From the NCBI GenBank assembly GCA_012511355.1, contig JAAZGG010000146.1:1-7844 (forward strand): a DNA stretch of 7,844 bases, written 5' to 3'. A program made the translations under genes and the position numbers. The number at the start of each line of letters is the position of its first letter. Position 1 is the first letter of the stretch. This document shows positions 1-6,934 of the stretch, one piece after another. This DNA is from a bacterium (lineage in GTDB: Bacteria; Bacillota_I; Bacilli_A; RFN20; UBA1709). The notes under the pieces are model-generated. The model did no database searches. It was given only the letters and a program-made list of their open reading frames with translations, and was not told where the DNA came from.

Positions 1-1314
1 CACCACATTTTCATTTCCCCCACCAAAGTCTTCCGTAATAGCACAGCTATTGACGATATCTAGGGTAGGGTATTGGGCCGTAAATTGCCGCCCAACAGTG
101 TCAGTTTTAACTAACATCCTGCTGGTATCATAGGTCCCACTAAGAGTATTTTCAAAGAAATAAGTTAAGTCGGCAGTATATTCACCTTCTTCATCGCCAT
201 ACCAATCCCAGACCATATCTAAGACCTCATCACCAGCGATGAAACTTGTATAACCAATATAGCTCATATTAAGACAGGCGATACTGGGTTGGGAGATAAA
301 GTTTAAAAATTCATAGGCTAGTTCCTTTTTAGCACCCTTTGGTAAGCACCAACCATCAAACCAGATGTTGCTACCTTCTTCAGGTACCGAGTAATTAAGT
401 AAGACCCCATCTTCTTCTTCAGCGGTATCCATCGAAAAGACGGCATCGCCTGACCAAGCCAAATTGATATCTACTTTACCGGTGACAATATCATTCTTGC
501 CACTATCGACTTCAAAGCCATAGATATTCTTTTTAAGATTAGTTAAGGTTTTCTGGACCTTTTCAAGGGTATCTTTATCGTGACGATTAAAGATCTCGGT
601 TAAGATGGCATTGTATTCAGCTGCACTTAATTCACCAGTTTGATACTTAGCTCTGGCCTTATTGAGTTCGCCACGATAGACCTTCATAACCCCCACCATA
701 TAGGTCTCTCTTAAACTATCTTTAATTAAAATCTTTTTGTTATAATCAACCGACCATAAAGAGGTCCAAGTCTTCATATCCTCTTCATCAACGGTTGCGG
801 GGTTATAGGTTAGACCTACGGTCCCCCACATATAGCCACAGGCATATTTATCCCACTCATTCTTGATAAATAAATTCTGTAGATACTTAGAGGCATATTG
901 GGTATAGTTAGGAATTTTAGTTAAATCGATTTCTTCAAGCATATCCTCAACCATTAATCTTTGAATGATATAGTCACTGGGACAGATTAAATCATACTGA
1001 GTTTTACCCGTTTTAATTTCATTTAACATCACTTCGTTAGTATCAAAGGTATCGTATTCAACACTGACTGTTCTGCCTGGATACTTTTCAGCATAATATG
1101 CTTCAAACTGTTCGATAATACCCGGGATTTCCTTTTCATCATCGTCAAAAAGAGGATCGCTACCATCATAGATGTAGTCGGCCCAGTTATAGACTTTTAA
1201 AACTTCTTTAGGGTTTTCCGCATAAAGTTTTTGTTCTTTCTTAGTTAAGCTTAGACTAAAGCTTGCGATGAGAGTTGAACTCAGAATAAAAGTAAGGATT
1301 TTTTTAAACTTCAT
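1..1314 (-). CDS. potD: Spermidine/putrescine-binding protein PotD, C-terminus cut off by the window edge
   Basis: Extracellular solute-binding protein that captures polyamines and delivers them to the PotBC permease. The 438 codons present have no stop, so the C-terminus lies beyond the window; E. coli PotD is only about 348 residues. The ATG is preceded by AAGGAGG (1325-1331) at 10 bases, and the start overlaps the end of potC by 11 bases. Residues 1-23 form a signal sequence (KFKK followed by a hydrophobic run) without any cysteine. Polyamine-pocket residues known from E. coli PotD appear conserved: the YNWADY segment near residue 44, an Asp/Glu pair in KDSLRE near 200, Trp in NLAWSGD near 288, and Trp/Asp in NIWFDGW near 320. 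An Asp-rich loop (DDDDEKE, about 57-63) and an extra charged helical stretch of about 27 residues (about 212-262) explain much of the added length. The family is certain; exact ligand preference (spermidine or putrescine) cannot be read from the sequence. Confidence 0.93.
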   Translation of the reverse strand, partial: MKFKKILTFILSSTLIASFSLSLTKKEQKLYAENPKEVLKVYNWADYIYDGSDPLFDDDEKEIPGIIEQFEAYYAEKYPGRTVSVEYDTFDTNEVMLNEIKTGKTQYDLICPSDYIIQRLMVEDMLEEIDLTKIPNYTQYASKYLQNLFIKNEWDKYACGYMWGTVGLTYNPATVDEEDMKTWTSLWSVDYNKKILIKDSLRETYMVGVMKVYRGELNKARAKYQTGELSAAEYNAILTEIFNRHDKDTLEKVQKTLTNLKKNIYGFEVDSGKNDIVTGKVDINLAWSGDAVFSMDTAEEEDGVLLNYSVPEEGSNIWFDGWCLPKGAKKELAYEFLNFISQPSIACLNMSYIGYTSFIAGDEVLDMVWDWYGDEEGEYTADLTYFFENTLSGTYDTSRMLVKTDTVGRQFTAQYPTLDIVNSCAITEDFGGGNENVV

Positions 1315-2110
1315 TTTTTTGCTGCCTCCTTATTTTCGCACTTTGTCGGCGAAGATTGAGATTAGTAACAATAACCACCACTAAGGCTAAAAGGAAGATG
1401 ATGGTAGTTAAGGCTCGTAATTGAGAAGGAATTGGTCCCTTCTTAATTTTAGTTTGGACTAAGGTACTTAAGGTTTGGAAAGAGTTATTACGGGTAAAGG
1501 CGGTAATGATAAAGTCATCAAGTGATAAAGTGATGGCTAATAGAAAGCCTGAGAAGATGCCAGGTAAGATTTCGGGGACAATGACTTTTCTTAAGGCATA
1601 GATAGGACTAGCCCCTAAATCTAAAGCCGCCTCATAGATATTAGGATCCATCTGCATTAATTTCGGTCTAACACTTAAGACCACAAAGGGTAAAGTTAAA
1701 ACCACATGACCGATTAAGAGGGTTAGAAAGTTAAACCTAATTCCTAAAAAGACAAAGAGAATTGTTAAGGATAAGGCGATGACAATCTCTGGATTAACCA
1801 CCGGTATTTGTCCTACTAACTCTAAGGCATTCTTCGCCCGTTTCTTAGAATAGAAGATGCCAATAGCTCCAAGGGTACCAAGGATGGTTGAAACTACCGC
1901 TGAGACCACGGCGATCAATACCGTGTTACTAAGAGCCACCATCGTCTCTTGGTCTTTAAAGAGCTTGGCATATAAGCCAAAACTAAAGCCGGTCCAATCA
2001 CCAACGTTGGTCGCTTCAGTAAAACTAAAGACGATGAGAGTGAAGATAGGAAGATACATTAGTAGCAAGAAGAGCCAAACATAACTCTTGACAAAAATTT
2101 TCTTTACCAT
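1304..2110 (-). CDS. potC: Spermidine/putrescine ABC transporter permease PotC
   Basis: Inner permease subunit of the polyamine importer; with PotB it forms the membrane channel driven by PotA. The protein is 268 residues, normal for PotC (E. coli 264). About six membrane segments are visible, near residues 11-30, 58-86, 97-123, 128-148, 183-205 and 233-253. The cytoplasmic EAA loop that docks on the ATPase is clear at 160-185 (EAALDLGAS, with Gly at 166 and Pro-Gly at 183-184). The ATG lies 7 bases inside the end of potB and is preceded by GAGGGGAT at about 2116-2122. The basic C-terminal tail (LRRQSAKIRRQQ) follows the positive-inside rule. The gene's last codons contain the potD start, so translation of the two is probably coupled. 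Assignment as PotC rather than PotB rests on order in the operon and on similarity to PotC in the N-terminal and EAA regions. Confidence 0.94.
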   Translation of the reverse strand: MVKKIFVKSYVWLFLLLMYLPIFTLIVFSFTEATNVGDWTGFSFGLYAKLFKDQETMVALSNTVLIAVVSAVVSTILGTLGAIGIFYSKKRAKNALELVGQIPVVNPEIVIALSLTILFVFLGIRFNFLTLLIGHVVLTLPFVVLSVRPKLMQMDPNIYEAALDLGASPIYALRKVIVPEILPGIFSGFLLAITLSLDDFIITAFTRNNSFQTLSTLVQTKIKKGPIPSQLRALTTIIFLLALVVVIVTNLNLRRQSAKIRRQQKNEV

Positions 2111-2907
2111 ATTGATCCCCTCGCATCCTCATCTTTTTTGACATTCTTAGTAAATAACATGCTGACTAGAATAATCACTAGTAAGACAAAGGCCATAAAG
2201 GAACCATCATTCCATTGACCCTGGGAAAAGTTTAAGTAGATAGAGTTACCAAAGAGGATTATCTGACCTTCTGATAAGACATCGCTTATGACATAAGAAG
2301 ACATCGTCGGCATAAAGACCATGGTTGCCGCACTGACAATACCAGGAGAAGATAAGGGCACTACCGTTTTAAAGAAAACTTGCTTGGGTGTCGCCCCTAA
2401 ATCACTGGCGGCCTCAATTAAACTTTGATCCATTTTTAACATAGTTGTATAAAGGGGTAAGATGACAAAGGGTAAGTAGTTATAAGCCATACCGATCATG
2501 GTGGCTAAGATAGGATAGTGTCCACCACCTAGACCAATCCAAACTAATAGATCCCTAGTGGCCCCAGTTCTTAAGACAAAGTTGATCCACATCGGCATGA
2601 TGAAAAGCAAGACCATGATCTTGTTGATATTGTATCTTTTACTGGCTAAGAAGTAGGCTAGAGGATAACCAATAATCAAACAGATGGCCGTATTCATAAA
2701 GCCGATTAATAAGCTGACAAATAAGACATTGAGTTTAGTGGGGTCGGTAAAGAATTTATTGAGATTATTAAGACTAAATTCCCCACCCCCATTAGTAAAG
2801 GCATAATAGATAATTAAAAGTAGGGGTACAATGATAAAGCATAAGAGGAAGACAGCATAGGGTATGGCTAAATACTTGCGGGAGAAGCGAAAACTAAGCT
2901 TTGACAT
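2104..2907 (-). CDS. potB: Spermidine/putrescine ABC transporter permease PotB
   Basis: Second permease subunit of the polyamine importer. The protein has 267 residues, close to the usual 275-285. Membrane segments are visible near residues 12-37, 60-88, 95-112, 131-158, 187-212 and 237-256. The EAA loop that contacts PotA is at 165-190 ([10 protein letters not shown], with Gly 171 and Pro-Gly at 188-189). The segment [10 protein letters not shown] at about 105-114 is typical of PotB from Gram-positive bacteria. The ATG lies 14 bases inside potA. The ribosome binding site is not ideal: an AAGGA at 2910-2914 is only 2 bases from the ATG and an AAAAGG at 2922-2927 is 14 bases away, so initiation probably depends on ribosomes finishing potA. 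No other start in the frame fits better, because the basic N-terminus and first membrane helix begin at this ATG. Confidence 0.94.
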   Translation of the reverse strand: MSKLSFRFSRKYLAIPYAVFLLCFIIVPLLLIIYYAFTNGGGEFSLNNLNKFFTDPTKLNVLFVSLLIGFMNTAICLIIGYPLAYFLASKRYNINKIMVLLFIMPMWINFVLRTGATRDLLVWIGLGGGHYPILATMIGMAYNYLPFVILPLYTTMLKMDQSLIEAASDLGATPKQVFFKTVVPLSSPGIVSAATMVFMPTMSSYVISDVLSEGQIILFGNSIYLNFSQGQWNDGSFMAFVLLVIILVSMLFTKNVKKDEDARGSIW

Positions 2908-4405
2908 GGTCCTTGATATCGCCTTTTAATTTTAGCCGGATGTCTTTTTTAGCAATATAGACACTGACACGGTCATGTTCATTCCAGCTATATTCTGTGT
3001 CCACGACAAAGTCTTCTTCATCGCTAGTGCGAACGATAACTTTATAATGGTCACCCTTATAGATGATACTGACGATTTCTCCTGCTACCTCGCCATCTTC
3101 TTCATTATCAATAATACCAATTGCATTAAAGTCAATGCTGACTTGAACATCGACATCAGTTAGGTCGTATTTTAGGCCTTTAGCGTCAACTAAATAGCCA
3201 TCCTCGTCCACCCTTGAGTCTTGCTGTAATTGAGTGATATCGGCTTCAAAAACACCGTTTGCGAAGCAAACATTATTGTTTTTATCAATATGACCTAGAT
3301 AAATATTCTCTGTGATAACCTTCTTCATGATATGTATCATATCAGGAGCGATAGTAATACCGATTTTATCCATTTCAGGGATATCACGAGTATCCTGAAT
3401 TATCACTTCATTTTTACCGACCATCATGGTGTATTCATAATGCACACCTTTAAAGATCTTACTGATTATCTTACCAACAACCATGCCCTCAGAGGCTGGA
3501 CAGAGACGAATATCTTCAGGTCGTATGACAACATCAACTTTTTCGTTTTTCTCAAAGTCATCGACACAAGTAAAAACTTGACCTAAAAAGCGCACCTTTT
3601 TATCGCCTAGATAAGTGGCATTATAGATATTTGATTCCCCAATAAAGTCCGCCACAAAGGCATTCTTGGGTTCATTATAAACATCGACGGGACTACCGAT
3701 CTGTTGAATCATCCCATCCTTCATAACCACTATGGTATCCGACATCGTTAAAGCTTCTTCTTGATCGTGGGTAACATAGATAAAGGTAATACCTAGTTTT
3801 TTATGCATGTCTTTGAGTTCTAGTTGCATCTCTTGGCGCATCTTTAAGTCTAAAGCCCCTAAAGGCTCATCAAGTAAGAGGATTTCCGGTTCATTGACAA
3901 TAGCTCTTGCGATAGCGACCCTTTGTTGTTGACCACCAGAAAGGGTGGCGATATCCCGCCACTCAAACTCTTCTAAATCCACCATCTTTAAGGCTTTAGT
4001 GACCTTATCATCAATTTCTTCCTGTGTTAATTTGCGAGTAACTTCCACTTCTTGACCATGGCGGTCGATAACCTTTTCCTTAATCTTCTTGAGTTTTAAG
4101 CCAAAGGCGATATTATCATAGACATCAAGATAGGGGAAAAGGGCGTAGCGTTGGAAAACGGTATTAACGGGCCTTTGGTAAGGGGGTAGATTAGTAATAT
4201 CCTCCCCATTTAAGAAAATTTGACCTTGAGTAGGCATGTCAAAACCGGCAATCATGCGTAGCGTGGTACTCTTACCACAACCCGAGGGCCCTAAAAGGGT
4301 TACAAACTCTCCCTTTTTAATGGCTAAGTTGATGTCATCCACCGCGGTCATGTCGCCGAAAACTTTAGAAACATTACGTAGTTCAATAATAATTGGTTCT
4401 TTCAT
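2894..4405 (-). CDS. potA: Spermidine/putrescine ABC transporter ATP-binding protein PotA, with extended C-terminus
   Basis: ATPase that powers PotBC from the cytoplasmic face. All nucleotide-binding motifs are intact: Walker [10 protein letters not shown] (39-47), Q-loop Gln 85, signature LSGGQQQR (155-162), Walker B ILLLDEP (175-181), D-loop LGALD (182-186) and switch His 213. The helical subdomain carries an insertion of about 16 charged residues (about 109-125) compared with E. coli PotA. The C-terminal regulatory region starts near 258 with a TOBE-type fold ([10 protein letters not shown] at 292-301, then a second half at 306-362), as in E. coli. A further 140 residues (about 363-503) follow that E. 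coli PotA (378 residues) does not have; they contain a recognisable second copy of the TOBE core. The ATG has an AGGAGG site (4414-4419) 8 bases upstream that overlaps the stop codon of the regulator gene. The last 14 bases overlap potB. Confidence 0.95.
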   Translation of the reverse strand: MKEPIIIELRNVSKVFGDMTAVDDINLAIKKGEFVTLLGPSGCGKSTTLRMIAGFDMPTQGQIFLNGEDITNLPPYQRPVNTVFQRYALFPYLDVYDNIAFGLKLKKIKEKVIDRHGQEVEVTRKLTQEEIDDKVTKALKMVDLEEFEWRDIATLSGGQQQRVAIARAIVNEPEILLLDEPLGALDLKMRQEMQLELKDMHKKLGITFIYVTHDQEEALTMSDTIVVMKDGMIQQIGSPVDVYNEPKNAFVADFIGESNIYNATYLGDKKVRFLGQVFTCVDDFEKNEKVDVVIRPEDIRLCPASEGMVVGKIISKIFKGVHYEYTMMVGKNEVIIQDTRDIPEMDKIGITIAPDMIHIMKKVITENIYLGHIDKNNNVCFANGVFEADITQLQQDSRVDEDGYLVDAKGLKYDLTDVDVQVSIDFNAIGIIDNEEDGEVAGEIVSIIYKGDHYKVIVRTSDEEDFVVDTEYSWNEHDRVSVYIAKKDIRLKLKGDIKDHVKA

Positions 4406-4417
4406 GATTTTGGCCTC

Positions 4418-4951
4418 CTAAAAGTTGGGTGGGCTAGAAATCCAAAGGACCTTAGCCACTTTGTCACCATGATTCTTTAGATAATGGGGTTTATCGGTAC
4501 TGTAATAAAAAGATTCACCTTTTTTCACAATATAACGATTTTTATTGATAAATAATTGAATTTTACCTTCTAAAACATAACCAAATTCTTGACCTTCATG
4601 GGGCATGTCTAAGACAGTTGTCATGCCAGGCGCTAGTTCTAGCATAATAGGTTCCATTTCGTTTTTTTGACTACTGGGGATTAGCCAAGTTATTTTATGA
4701 CCATCGTTTTCCTTTTCAAAGTAGTCCTGTTTTCTAAAAACTACGGGTTCTACTTCTTCTTCGGCAAAGAATTCCCGTAAGTTCGTCCCTAGGGTTATTA
4801 AGATATCGGTTAGGGTGGAGATTGAGGGGCTAGTCAAATCATTTTCTAACTGTGAAATGTAGCCCTTAGTGAGTTCACAGCGATCGGCAAGTTCTGCCTG
4901 GGTGAGCTTACACAGTAAGCGTAGTTCTTTAAGTTTTGGTCCGATTTTCAT
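4418..4951 (-). CDS. XRE-family helix-turn-helix regulator with C-terminal cupin domain (PuuR-like), probable regulator of the pot operon
   Basis: Predicted DNA-binding repressor or activator of 177 residues. Residues 6-62 form an XRE/Cro helix-turn-helix (LTQAELADRCELTKGYISQLE at about 16-36 and the conserved SPSISTL at 41-47). Residues 100-173 form a cupin barrel, with motif 1 around PHEGQEFGYVLEG (117-129) and motif 2 around GESFYYSTDKPHYLKNHG (145-162). Cupins in this family bind small effectors or a metal. E. coli PuuR, which controls putrescine catabolism, has the same architecture. The frame stays open to a TTG at 4955-4957, but that codon directly abuts the ribosome binding site, so the ATG at 4949-4951 is chosen. 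As first gene before potABCD, 12 bases from potA and just downstream of a strong promoter, it most likely controls its own operon. The polyamine link is an inference from context; effector and sign of regulation are unknown. Confidence 0.9.
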   Translation of the reverse strand: MKIGPKLKELRLLCKLTQAELADRCELTKGYISQLENDLTSPSISTLTDILITLGTNLREFFAEEEVEPVVFRKQDYFEKENDGHKITWLIPSSQKNEMEPIMLELAPGMTTVLDMPHEGQEFGYVLEGKIQLFINKNRYIVKKGESFYYSTDKPHYLKNHGDKVAKVLWISSPPNF

Positions 4952-4957
4952 AATCAA

Positions 4958-4965
4958 CCTCCTTT
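4958..4965 (-). promoter_or_regulatory. Ribosome binding site that fixes the start of the XRE-cupin gene
   Basis: The minus strand reads AAAGGAGG, an almost perfect match to the anti-Shine-Dalgarno. It is 6 bases from the ATG at 4949-4951 but touches the TTG at 4955-4957, which rules out the longer start. Confidence 0.85.
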
Positions 4966-4975
4966 ATTTAACAGA

Positions 4976-4991
4976 GTTAATAATATTAAAC
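4976..4991. repeat. Imperfect inverted repeat in the pot leader, possible second operator
   Basis: The plus strand reads GTTAATAATATTAAAC. Its ends (GTTAA and TTAAAC) resemble the half-sites GTTTAG/CTAAAC of the perfect inverted repeat 5 bases away, with one base missing in one arm. It lies in the transcribed leader, between the predicted transcription start and the ribosome binding site. It is AT-rich, so chance is a real alternative. Confidence 0.3.
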
Positions 4992-4996
4992 TCCAA

Positions 4997-5013
4997 GTTT
5001 AGTATATCTAAAC
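4997..5013. promoter_or_regulatory. Perfect inverted repeat GTTTAG-N5-CTAAAC at the pot transcription start, candidate operator
   Basis: The arms GTTTAG (4997-5002) and CTAAAC (5008-5013) are exact inverse complements around TATAT. The repeat covers the predicted transcription start at about 5013. A dimeric XRE protein typically binds such a 17-base palindrome, and binding here would block RNA polymerase. Assignment to the adjacent XRE-cupin regulator is inferred from position. In RNA it would also form a small 6-pair hairpin at the 5' end of the message. Confidence 0.6.
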
Positions 5014-5019
5014 ATATGC

Positions 5020-5048
5020 ATTATAAAAACAATTAGACAGCCTGTCAA
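5020..5048 (-). promoter_or_regulatory. Perfect-consensus housekeeping promoter of the regulator-potABCD operon
   Basis: The minus strand shows -35 TTGACA (5043-5048) and -10 TATAAT (5020-5025) separated by exactly 17 bases. Both hexamers match the main vegetative sigma factor consensus fully. Upstream of the -35 is an A/T-tract sequence that could act as an UP element. The predicted start is near 5013, giving a leader of about 61 bases before the regulator ATG. Such a strong promoter usually needs a repressor, which fits the palindromes placed on it. Confidence 0.9.
5036..5046. promoter_or_regulatory. Perfect 11-base palindrome over the -35 box of the pot promoter, candidate operator
   Basis: The plus strand reads GACAGCCTGTC: arms GACAG (5036-5040) and CTGTC (5042-5046) around a single central base. 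It overlaps four bases of the -35 hexamer (TTGACA at 5043-5048). A protein bound here would compete with sigma factor. It differs in sequence from the repeat at 4997-5013, so it may serve another regulator, or may be chance because part of it is constrained by the -35 sequence. Confidence 0.4.
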
Positions 5049-5067
5049 TCTTTTTTGAAAAAGTTCT

Positions 5068-5091
5068 AAAAAAAAGTCACCGGAGTGACTT
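5068..5091 (-). terminator. Rho-independent terminator of the cdaR-gpmA operon
   Basis: On the minus strand the arms AAGTCAC and GTGACTT (plus positions 5085-5091 and 5074-5080) form a 7-pair stem around the loop TCCG, followed at once by six more T. The stem begins at the base after the gpmA stop codon. It ends about 20 bases upstream of the pot -35 box and so separates the two operons, which run in the same direction. Confidence 0.9.
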
Positions 5092-5778
5092 CTAACTAAG
5101 ATAATATTTTTTAAGAACGGCTAGTTTTTCATCCAGTTCATAGACCAAGGGTTTACCAGTAGGGATCTCGACTTCCATTATCTTTTTAGAATCGAGTTTC
5201 TCTAGATGCATGACTAGGGCTCTTAAACTATTGCCATGAGCGACAATGATAATTCTTTTGCCATCTAATAAGTGGGGTTTTATTTCCAAATCCCAGTAAG
5301 GGAGGACACGTTTAGCGGTATCTAATAAATTCTCAGTGCAGGGTAATAAGTCTTTATCAAGATCCTTATAAAGTGGACTATTTGAGGGATGACGCGCATC
5401 TTCTAAACTTAGAGCTGGTGGGCGAACTTCCGCACTCCTACGCCACAAGCGCACTTGTTCACTACCGTATTTTAAAATCGTTTCTTTTTTGTTTAAGCCC
5501 TGTAAGGCTCCATAGTGCCGTTCATTTAAACGCCAAGAACAATAGATGTTAGGTTTTTGTTTTAAAACCTTTAAAATTCTAGTTAAAGTAATCTTTGCCC
5601 TTTTGAGTAGTGAGGTATAGGCGATATCAAAAATGTACCCGTTTTTAAGGAGAATTTCTCCAGCCTCATCCGCTTCTTCTTCACCTTTTTTGGTTAGACC
5701 AACATCGGTCCAACCCGTGAAGCGATTTTCAAAATTCCAGGTGCTTTGACCATGGCGAACTAAGACTAATTTAATCAT
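5092..5778 (-). CDS. gpmA: 2,3-bisphosphoglycerate-dependent phosphoglycerate mutase
   Basis: Glycolytic enzyme that interconverts 3-phosphoglycerate and 2-phosphoglycerate in the cytoplasm through a phosphohistidine. The 228-residue protein lacks the C-terminal tail of E. coli GpmA (250), as is usual in Gram-positive bacteria. The catalytic set is complete: RHG with the phosphorylated His 9, Arg 60 (LKRA), Glu 86 in LNERHYGALQG, Arg 113-114 in LWRRS, and His 181 in AHGNSLRAL. The ATG at 5776-5778 is chosen over a GTG at 5785-5787, because that GTG lies within GGTGATC, a stretch complementary to the 16S 3' end and therefore the likely ribosome binding site. The start overlaps the end of the CdaR-type gene by 8 bases, suggesting coupled translation, and a terminator follows the stop codon directly. 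The enzyme call is very secure; whether it is the cell's main glycolytic mutase or one serving glycerate use is open. Confidence 0.95.
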   Translation of the reverse strand: MIKLVLVRHGQSTWNFENRFTGWTDVGLTKKGEEEADEAGEILLKNGYIFDIAYTSLLKRAKITLTRILKVLKQKPNIYCSWRLNERHYGALQGLNKKETILKYGSEQVRLWRRSAEVRPPALSLEDARHPSNSPLYKDLDKDLLPCTENLLDTAKRVLPYWDLEIKPHLLDGKRIIIVAHGNSLRALVMHLEKLDSKKIMEVEIPTGKPLVYELDEKLAVLKKYYLS

Positions 5779-6904
5779 TTTGATCACCCACTTTTTTATT
5801 AGTTTTACCTTTTAAAAGCGCATTTTTCTCTTCCTTATCCATCACCTGATAGATGATGTGTAAAGAGAACAAGCGGAAACTATCTTCGCTTTTTCTAACA
5901 TCAAGTCCAGTTATTTCTTTAATGCGTTGCAGACGATAGATAATGGTGTTGCGATGGATATCTAGCTTCTCACAGATTTCTTTAATGGCCCCATTAAAGT
6001 GAATATAAGCTTCATGAGTTTCTAAGAGATTTTTCTTTTGGGCCATCCTGCTGTATTTTTTTAAATCAGGTAGATAAAGATAAGGGTTTTCTAGATAATT
6101 GATGATGACTGCAAGCGCCCCATTGCTTTCTTTATAGCGACTACTAGGGGCTTCTTTATGGAATAAAGCCTTTGCCTTAGCCACGGTTAAAGACTTGTCA
6201 AGATCCATCCAGTTATCCACGCGACAACCAGTATAGAAGTTAAAGTTACCAGCAGAACCACTTTTTAATTTGTTAAAATCAACTTTGCGATTGGTAAAGA
6301 CGATGATATATCTATCATCCTTACCGATAGCGGCCTTTGGTAAAAACTTAAAAATCGCATCAATTTCGTTGATGATATTTTGATTAGATTCTAATTCAAT
6401 TAAGGTACAGTAATGGAAGTTTTCATAATCAATTTGTAGGTTCTTAATGCTGCTAGTCAACCCACTGCTTAAGTCTTTGTGTTCCAAAATGGCAGTCACA
6501 AATTCATAGCTTAACATTCTTTTTAATTCAATGCTGTTAGAGGTGATCTCTTTCCAAACCAGCAGTTCAGCGGTTTGTTGAATTAATCTAGCGTAGTTTA
6601 AAACTTGGCTGGGATTACCGGTAACCCCGATGGCTCCAATCACTTCATTATTAAGATAGATAGGTAAGTTAACACCAGGATGGACCATGGTGCCATTGAT
6701 GATTTTAGCTTCTTGGATAATGCCATAACTTTTAGCATAGGCCGGAGAAGAGATTATCTCTTTAGCGATGGCATGTACTTGACCAATTCTTTCCTTGTCA
6801 CCACTGCCGATAATTACCCCTTGCTTGTCAAAAACATTAACATTGCAGTTAATGATGGGGATAACTGAATTAACAATTCTTTGCGCTAGTTCGGTATTTA
6901 GCAT
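5771..6904 (-). CDS. CdaR-family (sugar diacid / glycerate) transcriptional regulator
   Basis: Predicted transcription activator of 377 residues, matching the size of E. coli CdaR (385), which responds to glycerate, galactarate and glucarate. Residues 1 to about 130 are the sugar-diacid recognition domain (MLNTELAQRIVNSV at the start, then the GVIIGSGDKERIGQVH and NLPIYLNNEVIGAIGVTG segments). The middle, about 140-280, is divergent. The C-terminal PucR-type helix-turn-helix lies at about 305-336 (HRNTIIYRLQRIKEITGLD). The ATG at 6902-6904 has GGAG (6913-6916) 8 bases upstream. The frame continues 20 codons further to a TTG, giving a hydrophobic extension, but this lies over the promoter and has no ribosome binding site, so it is rejected. 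The gene heads a two-gene operon with gpmA and is divergent from lysS. The effector is inferred from the family only; no diacid or glycerate catabolic gene is visible in the window. Confidence 0.88.
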   Translation of the reverse strand: MLNTELAQRIVNSVIPIINCNVNVFDKQGVIIGSGDKERIGQVHAIAKEIISSPAYAKSYGIIQEAKIINGTMVHPGVNLPIYLNNEVIGAIGVTGNPSQVLNYARLIQQTAELLVWKEITSNSIELKRMLSYEFVTAILEHKDLSSGLTSSIKNLQIDYENFHYCTLIELESNQNIINEIDAIFKFLPKAAIGKDDRYIIVFTNRKVDFNKLKSGSAGNFNFYTGCRVDNWMDLDKSLTVAKAKALFHKEAPSSRYKESNGALAVIINYLENPYLYLPDLKKYSRMAQKKNLLETHEAYIHFNGAIKEICEKLDIHRNTIIYRLQRIKEITGLDVRKSEDSFRLFSLHIIYQVMDKEEKNALLKGKTNKKVGDQND

Positions 6905-6925
6905 ATTATCAACTCCAATGAGAAC

Positions 6926-6934
6926 ATAATAGCA
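6926..6934 (-). promoter_or_regulatory. Likely extended -10 promoter of the cdaR-gpmA operon
   Basis: The minus strand reads TGCTATTAT, an extended -10 element (TGN followed by TATTAT). No good -35 box lies 16-18 bases upstream; that stretch is a T-run (TTCTTTTTTT). The predicted start, near 6919, leaves a leader of only about 15 bases before the ATG, just enough for the GGAG site. The rest of the spacer, about 6935-7035, is A/T-rich with no clear operator. Confidence 0.5.

Noticed and set aside
1857..2084. Plus-strand open frame opposite potC
   Set aside because: It is antisense to a conserved permease gene, has no family resemblance and no ribosome binding site; its openness follows from the codon use of potC.
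2975..3586. Two plus-strand open frames opposite the C-terminal part of potA (2975-3163 and 3332-3586)
   Set aside because: They are antisense shadows of a gene with clear TOBE motifs and do not resemble any known protein.
4236..4421. Plus-strand open frame opposite the Walker A region of potA
   Set aside because: The opposite strand is fixed by conserved ATPase motifs, and the peptide shows no domain.
6680..6868. Plus-strand open frame opposite the diacid recognition domain of the CdaR-type gene
   Set aside because: It is antisense to a conserved domain with no start signal of its own.
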